Part shown: piece by piece, positions 45,041 to 55,839 of the stretch
Numbering within the stretch: position 1 is the first letter of the stretch
How the letters are laid out: each line of letters begins with the position of its first letter
Program-made: the position numbers and the translations under genes
Notes under the pieces: model-generated
The model's database searches: none
The model's input: only the letters and a program-made list of their open reading frames with translations
What the model was told of the DNA's origin: nothing
NCBI GenBank assembly: GCA_948567375.1
Contig: OX419760.1
Location: 10,602,001-10,666,000, forward strand
DNA from: Lunularia cruciata
Lineage: Eukaryota > Streptophyta > Marchantiopsida > Lunulariales > Lunulariaceae
Direction of reading: 5' to 3'
Length of the DNA stretch: 64,000 nucleotides

Positions 45041-45712
45041 TGCAGCAATCGCAGGACAATGTTATTCAGTATTCACATTTCTGAAGATAGATAAAGCAAA
45101 GTGCTGCTCTCAGTACTCGTCGCTTGAGCTTAATTCCGATTGTCAATTTTGTGTTTGTAGTTGTGAGTGTGTGGAGCATTCCGAAGAGCAAGTCAGTGTG
45201 TATGTGGATGTTGGAATCTGCAGCCTTGATTTTCATTTTGTGTGTTTGATCTTGAGTGAAGTGCATCGGAGCAATGCCTTGACAGATCTGAGAGGAATTG
45301 TAGTGTTGGTAGTATTCTGCATTCGTGAATGCAACACAAAGTTGATGTGAAGCAATTTTGATTGAGGAAGTTGTGCCTTCAATGGAGGGGTGGAACACAA
45401 TTTTGAGTGAAATCGTTCTTTGCAGTGAAGTGCCGTCTTTGGGAGAATCTGAATCATCACACTAAAGAATTGTTTGGACAGAATTTGCTATGATATGATT
45501 ATGTGTGTATTCGTGACAAGTTGTCAAAATTGTGAGCTTGTTACTCTCTTCTGGGTGTAGTTTCTACCTGAGAGATTAAAGAAGAAACCAAGAAGAACTG
45601 CAATTGTGACTTTTGACTTTATATTTGACCAATTCCCGATAGTATCTCTATGGGAACGAACTTTACTTACCTGATTACCGCAAAGTGATATTTTCCGGGT
45701 TGTCACAGTTGC

Positions 45713-47119
45713 TCCAAGATTTCTATAGCAACATCAAATCCTAGAGTGCATATTAATCAAACCCTCATGGATAGTTTATCCATAAGTTGAAAGATTATCT
45801 CCGTCACTAATCTTGAGAACTAGCTGATGAAGGTGGTAGTATTTTTGTAGCTGTATTAAGACTCTCTCCAAGATCCTTCACCAAAGTCTCTAAAAGTGAT
45901 TTTACTCCACTACAATCATGTCTTTTTGGAAGTCCTTCAACTCCACAAACCTCACACAACTCCTTGGTCTTAGATCATCTCCCTTCCAATCTTGGTGAAG
46001 AAGGTCCAACATGCAAACCCAAGTCAAGTAAGCCTCTCATTTCCCTCAATCTCTTGCTCTCAAAGGTCAATGGACATGAACTTGCCTTATTTCCCTTCTC
46101 TCCACATAGAAAGCACTTAGACTCACTCTTTCTTCCAAGTGGTGTAGGTTTTTGGATCCTCTCAACACTCTCTTCAAATTCTATTGTAAACTCTCTTTTC
46201 CTCAAATCCACCCCTACAATCACCTCAAACCCTTGGGGAACCTTGCATAGTCTCAATTTCCACTCTTGGTGACCCTCCATGTTCCCAAGATGAATCTAAA
46301 CACTCAAACATGCTTTTTGTTGCTCTCAAACTCCTCATGCATGAGATCTCCACTCTGTAGAATTGACCCTTCCTCTTAATTTCACTCAGATATCTCAACT
46401 AATATGTGACAGTCCTCTGAAATTTTTCACACATAATCACAACTCTAGAGTGTCCATCCTTGCAAAATTTCAGATCTTTTCATTGAGCCATTTGGCCTAG
46501 ACACCTTTCTATTCAGCACACATATTTCAGATTTGGTCTGAAAACCACCCCCCTCACTTCAAAAACTCATAACTCCCTGCTCAAGAATGATCCCTCTCCA
46601 ATTTTTGTGTCAGCAGGTAGGATATAACGTTTGATATTTCTTAAAAATTTTCACAACAATCCACTGAAAATTAAAGAAATTACAAACTCTGTACAATTTT
46701 TGAGAGAGCATGCAGTTGCGGGAGTAGTTTACCCTATCAACTTTCAAAAGTTCTAGCCCAATGCGCATAATAGCTCTCACAATAATTAAAATTGTGCTAA
46801 CTGAAAGATAACCCAAGCTATCATATGTAGAAATTTCAAGTTCATATCTCAACTTGAGATTTCGGCCAAAATCACCTTAATCCCCAAAATCTGCAATCCA
46901 CCTCACACAATCTCTCCAATTCCTCTCATGTGTACAAGATGTACAAAATCACTTCAAAGACATCGTAATGAACTACAAGGTATAAAAATAGATCTTGGTT
47001 CTCTAACATAAGTTCAGCCCTCTCCTCTCCTCTCCTAATGTTATCTCCAAGTGAGCTCTCATAGTCTCCTTTTGTCTAATATAGAATTGAACGCGGAACA
47101 TTATCTTGCCTTCTAGAGA
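45713..47119 (-). mobile_element. Leader of the minus-strand gypsy element, with a small CCHN-knuckle frame
   Basis: Internal sequence between primer-binding site and the nested unit. A frame at 46,280-45,975 (101 codons) reads VPQGFEVIVGVDLRKREFTI and then a knuckle-like CFLCGEKGNKASSCP, i.e. CX2CX4NX4C with Asn in place of His. It lies upstream of and separate from the normal Gag. Extra frames before gag are known in some Tat-lineage elements (Ogre), which would fit the pol type; this is an inference. The remainder (46,290-47,110) shows no frame. Confidence 0.6.
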
Positions 47120-47138
47120 GGTCCCGACAATGGAACCA
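47120..47138 (-). other. Primer-binding site of the minus-strand element
   Basis: On the minus strand 'tggttccattgtcgggacc' follows the LTR end after five or six bases (CTCACATTTT). It starts with the TGG complement of a tRNA CCA end. The tRNA is not identified. Confidence 0.6.
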
Positions 47139-47143
47139 AAAAT

Positions 47144-47832
47144 GTGAGCCGGCCTGTCTCTTACTCAGGATGAACCTTTGATGGCTATTATTGTAACGCA
47201 CCATGGACTAAGAAGGCAAGGAACCCCAACTCCATCATACTCCTCCAAAGCTAACACTCCAAGACTCAAGACATTGCTCACTAGAGAACTCAATGAGAGA
47301 AAGATAGTTGCAAATGAAAGGATGATGAGTACCTCCTCACCCCTTGTTTATATACTTGTGAAATAGTTACGCACCAAAGTTACTAATTACCACAGTAACT
47401 TAAGTTACTAGACTAAAAGTCAAGCTAAGTCAAAAAGTAGAAAGAAATATCCATTCATATGGGCATATTCCACTAGCATGTGATCTTATCTTGACCCAAC
47501 CACTAAGTCAAGGATTCCTTCACATGGGCTATCCTTGGACTATAGAAGAATCCAAACAAAAAGGCTTGCGGGCCCAAGATTTCTCAACTCTTTCCTCAAA
47601 GCCAAACACCTAGGAATAATACCAAGTCAACACACTAGAATCCAAAATAGTGGTGCTCATCTTTTCCACTTCCTCTAAAGTAAGGTCCCCTCTATCTTAG
47701 CTATGACTAACTTTAGCTAATCATGACTAATGTAGAACCATCCTTTATCTCTATATAAATAATATATCTCAAGTACTTGTAATACCAAGCTTAATATCAC
47801 AATACCACACACATGCACAAATGGGTGTTAGA
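47144..47832 (-). repeat. 5' LTR of the minus-strand gypsy element
   Basis: About 689 bp; on the minus strand it runs from (TC)TAACACCCATTTGTGC to GCCGGCTCAC and is colinear with the plus-oriented LTRs 48,552-49,223 and 56,110-56,800 and the fragment at 1-155. The TATATAAA seen at 56,590 in the sister LTR corresponds to 'tttatatacttgtg' here. The first G of the TG start is lost. Confidence 0.85.
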
Positions 47833-48551
47833 GATCCTACTTGGTGCAACATGGTAACCTTGATCATAAAGTTTTTCTAATCCTCACGGACAACATACAT
47901 GAACAATGGGCAAGCAAATTTCTTCCAAGTATTGCACAAAAACCCATAGATTGGATGAAGATGTTCTATCATTGACCCAAGAACGCATGGACCAATTGCA
48001 AAAGGAGGACCTACTTCCCTCTCACCCTCCGTGTTACATTTTTATATTAGGATGAGACTACTACAAAATAAGAGGAAGCTTTCCTTGGCATATTACTATC
48101 TCTTGAGATATTATATGCGCCAACCAAGATATGAAAGAGAGATCAAGAAGTTGAAGGATGTCTTCATCAAATACAAGAAGAAGGGTATGTGGGTACCCAT
48201 AGACAAGGCTGCTAAAGAATGAACCAGCAAATGAAAGGTGGTCTTGACTCTACCAAAGAGCAAGAAGAGACCAAATCCTCAAGTAATTGACTCTTTGGAG
48301 GAGGAAGCTTCCAAGTTGATAACAAATAGTGATTGGGAAGTGATGGAGGAGCTGAGCAAGATTCACAAAATGCCCTAGTGAAGTTATGGTGCTTGTAGAA
48401 TGAGAGGGAACTTTTGCCGATTGTGGAATTAGCACCCCTAGAGCAAGAGAACTTCTTCTCCAAGGTAGAGGTGTCTTCCAACAATGCAAGAGGAAGAGAT
48501 GATGCAAGAATGAAGGTTCAATTTACTCTGGCAACATTGTTAGATTTGGAT

Positions 48552-49223
48552 TGTAACACCTATTTGTGCATGTATGTGCTATTATGATATATAAATTGAG
48601 ATTATAAGTACTATTATCTATATAGAGATGAAAGATGGTTCTAGATTAGTCGTGATTAGCTAAAGTTAGTCATAGTTAAGATAGAGGGAACCTTACTTTA
48701 GAGAAGGTGGAAAAGATGAGTACTACCATCTTAGATTCTAGTGAATTGCGTTGGTATTATTCCCAAGTGTTTGGCTTTGAGGAAAGAGTTGAGATCTCTT
48801 GGACCCACAAGCCTTTTTGCTTCAGATTTTTCTATAGTCCAAGGAAAGCCTATGTGAAAGAATCTTTGACTTAGTGGTTGGTTCAACATAAGACCATATG
48901 CTTAGGAGAATATTCCCATGAGTATGGATATTCCTTTAGAATTTAGACTTTATTAATTTTTTAGCTTAATAACTTGAGTTACTCTAGTAATCAATAACTT
49001 TGGTGCGTAACTATTTCACAAGTATATAAACTAAGGGTGTGGAGATATTCATCATCATTTCATTTGCAAGTATCTCTCTCTCTTTGAGTTCTCTAGTGAG
49101 CAATAGTTTGAGTTTTGGAGAGATAGCCTTGGAGGAGTATGGGTTCCTTGCCTTCTTAGTCCATGGTGTGCTACCATAATAGCCATCAGAGGTTCATCTT
49201 GGGTGAGAGACAAGTCAGCTCAC
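48552..49223 (+). repeat. Solo LTR, plus orientation
   Basis: 672 bp, TGTAACACCTATTTGTGC to GTCAGCTCAC, same family as 47,144-47,832 but opposite orientation and without a primer-binding site behind it. It interrupts a protein-like frame that reads ATLLDLD before and continues after it. Flanks (TGGAT / AAGAT) only partly agree as a target duplication. Confidence 0.8.
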
Positions 49224-49796
49224 AAGATGTGCCTAGCCAAGTTAGCCTTGACCAAAGCAACACTGTGGTGGGTGACAAGGAGGAGGCCTTGATATCATGA
49301 TTGTAGAAGAAGACTCCTCCCCCAACACCAATACACAAAGATGGGACAATTTAGGTTCCAACTATCCCTCAAGGAGAGAATCACCAAGTGGCAACTCCAC
49401 TTTAGGAACCAATGCTTGACATTGTCTTACCTTCACCATCCTAGGTGAGCAAAGGGAGACTTTTGAGTGACAAGAAAGGTAAGGGACCAAGGAGATATAT
49501 GTCCTTGGACCTAGATAGGATCATTGTGGAATTTAGCTCTCCTCCTAAAATTATTAGAACCAAGGAGATGGTGGTAAGTTACTCTAGACCCAAAGTAGGC
49601 TAGCTCATTGGGAGCACAAAGAGTACAAAGTACCCCAATGACCCCCACCCCAACTTGAGATCCTCTATAAGCAAGTGGAGCTATGTAGGCCCTACCACAA
49701 ATGGTACCATAGCCCAAGCCAAGTACACCGGTTTTCATGGAAGAGCTCTTCATGTACCCACTTAACCATAATCTATTGTCGTCTTAGGTTGTCTAT

Positions 49797-50795
49797 ATGT
49801 TGGAACCAATATTGAAGATCCTAGAGGAAGTCGTCCTTGCCTACCAAGAAATTGATCCTGTGGTGATGGACTGCAAGAGCTTGATTGATTTCTTGCACTT
49901 TCACATTCAGAAGGCCGTATGGGAAAAACAAGCAGTGGAGAGGGAGTTGGTCAAAGCCAACAACCATATTTTGCACTTGGAGACCCAATTCATGGAAATG
50001 AAAGGGTATGGTGCACATGAATCACTATACATTCTGAAAACTACAAGACTTGGATGCATGAAAATGACACCATGCATATAGAGCACAAGGTAGAATTATG
50101 GAGCATCAAGGCAGACCTTGCAATGATAAGGTAGGGTTTACCCAATGAGAGAAGGCCTTTACGGACTACAAGTCTGCACAAGAGGAGAGTATGGGGGGAA
50201 AAGGAGTGGGAGATGGCCAAAATGAAGGAGGAGATAGAAGGCTTGAGGTAGTGGGTTACCCAAATAGACTCCAACTTAACAACTATCAAGGGTAGATCCA
50301 AGCAGTGAGTGGAAGAGATGAAGAAAAAGCATACCAAAAAAGTTAATTGCTATGGACAAGGAGGTATCATCCTTGAAAAAGGAGCTAGATGGTCTTTGGA
50401 AGGAGAAGGTCATAGAAGAGCAATCTCTTTATGCCACCTTGGAGATCTTCAAGATGCATATCAAGGAGTTGTCCATGATTGTGACCAATGATGAAGACAA
50501 AACCTACATTCCCCAAGTACAAGTCAGATAAGAGGTGGAAATGGAGTTGCAATCCATCCATGATATTTTGGATGAGGAATGAAAGAGATTCCTTATAGTC
50601 ATGGAAGATGTTACCAATAGACTAAAGAACCAAGTGGAGTTGGCTATTACAACCCAAGCTCACTAGGCTAAGTTGTGAGAGCTGAAGTCAGAGATAAATG
50701 CATCAGAGGCCAAGACTTACTCCACTTGCCAACAATTGACCAAGTTGGCAGAGAAGTTGCACAAGCATGGTGATGCCAATTTTGAAAGTGCTTAA
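49797..50795 (+). pseudogene. Coiled-coil protein remains
   Basis: From 49,797: PILKILEEVVLAYQEIDPVV, KSLIDFLHFHIQKAVWEKQA and KANNHILHLETQFMEMKG are open; further pieces in changing frames read EMAKMKEEIEGLR, MKKKHTKKVNCYGQGG, YATLEIFKMHIKELSMIV, EVEMELQSIHDILDEE and KLAEKLHKHGDANFESA up to 50,795. Repeated stops. The heptad pattern and Glu/Lys richness resemble the coiled-coil part of the units at 22,515 and 42,014, without clear residue identity. Confidence 0.45.
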
Positions 50796-52084
50796 TCAAT
50801 ACCCACCATGAATTGGAGGAACACAAAAAACATATTAAGGAGTTATTTTGGAGGTGTAAAGATAACGGAAGGTCATGAAAGTAGATCAGGATGGACTAAA
50901 CTTATACAATTGTATAGTCTTGCACCATCAAGAGGTGGTCATCACAAAATGACCATCAGGTTGCCACTTCATCATGATGGGAACTTCATTTTGATGAGGA
51001 ATTCATCATGATGGGGAGTTCATTTTGTTGGAAGGTCTCCACATAATGACATTTATATGAATTTTTTGAGCAATTAAGGCTCTAAAAATTAATTTGATTC
51101 TTTTGTAATATCTTATCATCAAGACCACTCTCCTAATGTGTACCGAGAGTCATAAGAATGGTAGAATGTACAGTAAGTGCCTCTTTGCAAGTGGTGCCAC
51201 CATAGTTTTCAATCTCTAACAACCAATTAGGTAGAATAATGTTAGTCTTAATTCATAGTTATGGGACCATGACATCACACAACCATGGATGCACCCCATC
51301 TTGTTGTATTAGAGAGTATAATGGAAGTTAACCTGACTTAATATAGGTTCAGTCAGCATAGATTGGAGCTCCATCTCATACTTGTTTGTTCAAACTTGTG
51401 AATGTGAAAATTGCTTGTGAATGTGATTGCTTGTGGGTTTGCAAATTTGACTCTATTGAGGAGACAATGCCTAAGGACCTCTTAGATCTTAAGTGTATTA
51501 ATGTCACTATGTTGTATGTTTTGTGATTGCTAAGTCGAGCAGTGGTAAGAAACTTGTAGTTGGAACACAACTATTAAGGTGCGGGAGGGTAATCAAACTT
51601 GAAAGTTCAAAAGGATTATGATGCATTTAGATTTGTGATGTTTGTGATTGTCATAAAGTATCATGCATAATGAAAAACTCAAGGTATCACAAACCCATAG
51701 TATAGTGGTGAGGAGTGCCTTCTGGAAAGGATAGAATGCTCTGATTGGCACTTTGGTGTGCACTATATAGGTAACTGCAAGGGACATACCCTCAAGTCCA
51801 ATGACCAATATGAAAACCTAAATCATCACCTTCAAGAGCTCATGTAGTGAGATATCTTTTGTGAACATGATTTGGTGGTTTTATTTTGCTATAGTATGCC
51901 ATAGAAGAAAACCGTACTCTCTTCTAGAAATTGTCTTGCCCAAGAGTTTAGAAAAGTAATAATAGCCAACTTGTGACAAAGTGACACTTTCTCTTCCTTT
52001 CTAACCAATTCCAAGCCATGTCCTTATGGGAATGATATGTTCTTGCCAATTATAATATAAGTACATCAACATTGGGTTGTCATA

Positions 52085-55000
52085 GGGTTCTATTGAGAAG
52101 ACCTACAAAGTCAATTCCTACTTATCAAAAGATCATGGTAATGGAATTGATCTAAGAGGTGGAGTAGAGGTAGACTTCCTAGCAAAAGCTTGACAAATAT
52201 TACAAGTTTTGCAATAATCAAGAAAATCCTTGAACATTCCACTCCAATGATAATCTACATCTAGAATCTTGAAGGTAGTCACCTTTCTTACAAAGTAACC
52301 CTCACACACCAAACCATGATGAAACTCCTTCATGAGTAGGATATATTCCTCTTTACCCATTTCTCTTTGAAGTAGAGCATCTTCTCCTTAATGAAAAATA
52401 ATGTCCTTCACCATTATGTCAAGTCTAGATCTTGCTGCAAGGGCCTTCCATCTTCCTAGCATGCATCACATCAAGATAGTTACCTCTTGTAAAAAATTCC
52501 ACAATCTCCTTATACTCCATTGGAACCTCTTGAGTGATTAAGATTATTATGAGCTCCTCATCCAAGAAGAAATTATTGACTACCTCATCTCCATCATGAT
52601 CATAGGCCCTAGATAAAAAATCAACATTTGTATGTTTCTTTCTTGGCCCATCTTTAATTGTGTAATCATACTCAAACAAGAGTTTCATCTACCTTGCTAA
52701 CCTTCTTCCCACATTAGGCTTGTTGAAGATATATTTCAAAGCCTTGTGATCCATGAAAATGGTGGCTTTCCCTCCAATCAAGTAGTGTTGAAACTTTTTG
52801 GGACCAAAAACCACTACCAACCCTTCACTTTCCATGATTGAATAATTCCTCTTTGTTGAGACAATCTATCTACTAGCATAAGCTATTGGATGATCATGCA
52901 CATCTTGGTCTAATTGACTAAGAGTGCATTCTATAGCTACATTAGAAGCATCAATGTAAAGGATGAAAGGCTTACTCCAATCGCGTTTAGTAAGAATTGA
53001 AGCCATAACAAGGGATTGCTTGAGCTTCTCAAAAGCTTTGAGACTCTCCCTTGTCCTCAAAATCTCTATGTATTCTATCCATTTCTTCATGTAAATAGCC
53101 AATGCATAAGCCTTGTTGGAAAATGAGAAGATGAATCTCCTATAGTACCTAAAAATTCCTAAGAATTGGTGTAACTTTGTCAAGCTTAAAGGGAATGGAA
53201 GCTTTAAGATTTTCCTCATCTTTCTAGGATCCATTGCTATTCCATCCTTGGATCTGATACGCCCCAAATTAAACCTTCTTCAAAACCATATGCACTTCTT
53301 TGGGTTGAGTGATGCATTTGTTTCATCCAAGCATTGCAAAACCTTGATTAAGTGCTAAAAGTGCTCTTTCTTGCTCCCATAAACACAAAAATCATCAAAT
53401 CTCTCACAAATTTCCCAATGAAAGGTTCACACACCTTGTTCATGAACCTTCAAAATGTAGGTTAGAGCACAAAACCAAAAAGGCATGACTTTGAAAGCAT
53501 AAGATCTCCAAGTTGTGGTGAATTGTTGATGCTCTTGTGCAATCTTGGTTTGGTTGTAGCCACTATAACCATCTCTAAAAATTTATCTCTCATGACTCAC
53601 AACCTCCTCTAAGATCTTATCAATAAATGTGAAGGGATAGTACTTCTTGGTGGCAAGATTGAGTTTTTGGTAATCCACATATATCAAGAGTTTGCCATTT
53701 TTCTTTCTCACAATCACAATTAGAGACACCCATTCTAAATTCTCCACATCAAAGCTGAACTTTTCCTCCTTGAGCTTATCCATCTACTCCTTAATAACCA
53801 AAGCTGTAAGTGGGCTAATATGATATTTTTTTTGGCAAATAGGTCTTGCATGTGACTCCAATTCTATTTGGTGCTCCTTGAAAGTGACTACTTTGAGATC
53901 CTTGTAATTGAAACCAAACATATGAATGTACTTGCATAAAACCTCTTCACATCTTAACTTCTCCTCCTTGGTAACATTGGGACCATACTTAAGGGTAGAT
54001 AATCTATTCTATACCTCCTCAGTGGTAAATATTGATTTATCAAGATCCTTCAAAACCTTTGGCTTAGGCATAAATTCCATAGCACACAAGGGATGCACAT
54101 CTAAATTAGATTCAAATTCATTCTCATTTGGAGAGGTCTCTTCCTCCATGCTAGTGTTCACACTTGAAGTTGCTTTGTCTTAATCTGATTCCCAATAATA
54201 AAAAGATGGTGTATCTAAATGTGAGGTATGGTTGGTATTGGTTGTTGGAACTATAACCAAATGGTTTGATGGCCCAATTCTCAAGTACTCTTTGTGTGAT
54301 ACTCAAATAAATTCCATTATTTGAGAAACTCTCAACCATGGCCTCCCAAATAGCAAATCATAACTCGTATCCTTCAAGACTTGGAAAGTCATAAGATTTT
54401 GAACTCCCATAACCTATATTATCACCTTGTCTATCACACCCACTGGTCAAGCTTGTTGCTTGTTTCTCCTGCTCATTACAAATGTTGAAGGTGTAGAGGG
54501 TATCATGCACAACTTCTTCATCAACTTCTTTGACATGTGATTCATTGTAGATCCTCTATCAACAAGTGTTCATTGGTATTATGACCATTCACCCTCACAT
54601 CAATCTTAGAGGTGTACTCACAAGCCTCCTATGGTGCTAGTTTTTCATCCATCACTCCCATTGATATCAAAGCCTTTGCTTTCTTCTTTCTCTTGCTTCT
54701 TGAAGAACTCAAGCCACCCTTGAAATCATCCTCAAGGTAGGATTTAAAGTAATCAATTGACCCACCATGATGTTGGGCTTGTGACTACCAACATCTGCCA
54801 ACATATTGTAGCCCGATTGTTCCTTTGACATCACAAAATCATTCATCCTCAACTTCTTCCTTGGAGTCTTTGTTGATGGTGTTGAACTCGTAGTACAAGT
54901 ACTCCTTGTAGACATTGGACTATCTTTGCTAAGAGTGAATTCTTGAGAAGAATGTATACCATCTGCAAAATGGTTTCTCTTCTTCTCTTGTGCCAAAAAC

Positions 55001-55285
55001 TCCAAGTTAAGATCTTTGGAATTTGAGCATTCTCTCTTCTCATACTTGCTCTCCACCTATATTTATGGATGTTATCTCCTTACCTCTATTTTTCATAGGA
55101 GGAACTTGGACTTCACCACTTCTCCTTCTCTTTATTTTCCCCCTCATAACTCCTTCTTCCATGGTACATGGAATTTGAGCAACTCCTTTGGATGTGACAT
55201 CTACGTCCACAACCAGAAAAAATTCTATCATTGAATTTCTAGTTGTTTGCCTCCTTTATATGGATCTTTCCTATAACCCCTAGGC
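52085..55285 (-). mobile_element. Second copy of the minus-strand gypsy element, older and truncated at both ends
   Basis: Colinear with 37,915-41,100: it begins (right to left) in the zinc-knuckle region of Gag and ends inside integrase at the DFLGPLN-equivalent. Pieces: Gag tail 55,056-54,709 (ESKYEKRECSNSKDLNLEFL, TKTPRKKLRMNDFV), protease region near 54,600-54,480, RT 53,783-53,583 (NLEWVSLIVIVRKKNGKLLI, VDYQKLNLATKKYYPFTF), RT/RNase H 53,267-52,866 (QFLGIFRYYRRFIFSFSNKA, FILYIDASNVAIECTLSQ), RNase H end 52,688-52,425 and integrase zinc part 52,360-52,133 (YCKTCNICQ). More stops than the first copy. The first RNase H catalytic Asp is kept (YIDAS), but many frames are broken. Confidence 0.88.
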
Positions 55286-55618
55286 ACTATCATCAAGAAA
55301 TTGATTCATAGAGAGTTGGTGCCATTTGGTGAGCTCTAGAGTTTTCCTTTGTAATACTTAATATCAAGAGTTTCTTTGTGTTACACAACACTCGGAGCTC
55401 AACTTTGTGATACACCAACACTCGGAGCTCAACTTTGTGATACACCAACACATGACTTGTTTATGGAACTGGAATCTTTGCAATATTTATTTAGTGTCAT
55501 TTGAGAAAGTAAATCTTGAGAGAGTATTTAGTCTAGTGCCATTTGAGCAAATAAGTCTCATGTGAGTATTTCAGTTAGTGTTTTGAGCAAAAGAACCCTT
55601 TGAGAATTTCTCAAAAAT
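55286..55618. other. Spacer with a 30-bp duplication
   Basis: About 330 bp between the truncated gypsy copy and the repeat-rich LTR-like region, with no gene. It contains the exact 30-bp tandem duplication listed next and two more copies of 'agtgccatttgagcaaa'-like words. Confidence 0.5.
55391..55450. repeat. Exact 30-bp tandem duplication
   Basis: 'ctcggagctcaactttgtga' + 'tacaccaaca' occurs twice without a mismatch (55,391-55,420, 55,421-55,450). Confidence 0.95.
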
Positions 55619-55839
55619 GTTGGTTGGGAGTGTTTGATCTGTGAAGGGAATTCTCAAAGGGGCTTTCGAGAAGGCAGGGACAGACAATGGAAAAAGGGGA
55701 ATTTTTTCTTGCAAGAGGGGAGACAAGTGTGATAGAGGTGTGACGGGTGGACAGGGAAATGAGAGGAGAATCTTTGAATGAAGAGAAGGCAGTAGGGTGG
55801 ATCAAAAGGACAAGAGAATTGGGTTAAGAGAAATGCAGG

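Larger units (their letters stand above)
42014..45707 (+). mobile_element. Solo-LTR-like unit carrying a coiled-coil ORF, copy 2
   Basis: 3,694 bp from TGTGGTACCCACA to GGGTTGTCACA, flanked by GTTGC on both sides (42,009-42,013 and 45,708-45,712). It lies in the leader of the minus-strand gypsy element, in the opposite orientation. Same ends and same internal order as the unit at 22,515: a 560-bp leader, the coiled-coil frame, then a promoter-like TATTTAAG (45,033) and about 675 bp to the end. The tail of both copies shares 'ttactctcttctgggtgtagtttctacctgagagattaaag'. No internal direct terminal repeats, pol or primer-binding site are seen, so the unit behaves as one very long LTR left as a solo copy, or as a non-autonomous element of unknown type. 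Confidence 0.88.
37691..47832 (-). mobile_element. Ty3/gypsy element (Tat/Athila-like pol), 5' LTR to truncated integrase, with a nested unit
   Basis: Read from right to left: 5' LTR 47,832-47,144, primer-binding site 47,138-47,120, a leader with a small zinc-knuckle-like frame, interruption by the ORF-bearing unit 42,014-45,707, Gag 41,880-40,400, protease about 40,420-40,170, reverse transcriptase, RNase H and integrase to 37,691. The integrase stops before the catalytic Glu and the 3' part with the second LTR is missing. The pol blocks (VFID.FCVYG, GHIISKDGIAVDPEKV, GGHF..K.TAFKILDAGYYW, YCKTCHVCQ) are of the Tat/Athila type rather than chromoviral; there is no chromodomain. Without the insert about 5.8 kb remain from LTR inner end to the truncation point. 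A second, older copy lies at 52,085-55,285. Confidence 0.85.
47833..52084 (+). mobile_element. Probable third, old coiled-coil-bearing unit, split by a solo LTR
   Basis: The right end 'accaattcc..ccatgtccttatgggaatgatatg' to 'acattgggttgtcata' at 52,084 matches the last 70 bp of the two ORF-bearing units (GGGTTGTCACA). Inside are degenerate frames of Glu/Lys-rich, coiled-coil-like protein, e.g. EREIKKLKDVFIKYKKKGMW near 48,150, SLEEEASKLITNSDWEVMEE near 48,290, LEPILKILEEVVLAYQEIDP (49,797) and EIFKMHIKELSMIVTND near 50,445. The left end was not found and the protein parts do not match the other copies residue by residue, so membership of the same family is tentative. 50,796-52,060 has no frame. 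Confidence 0.45.
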
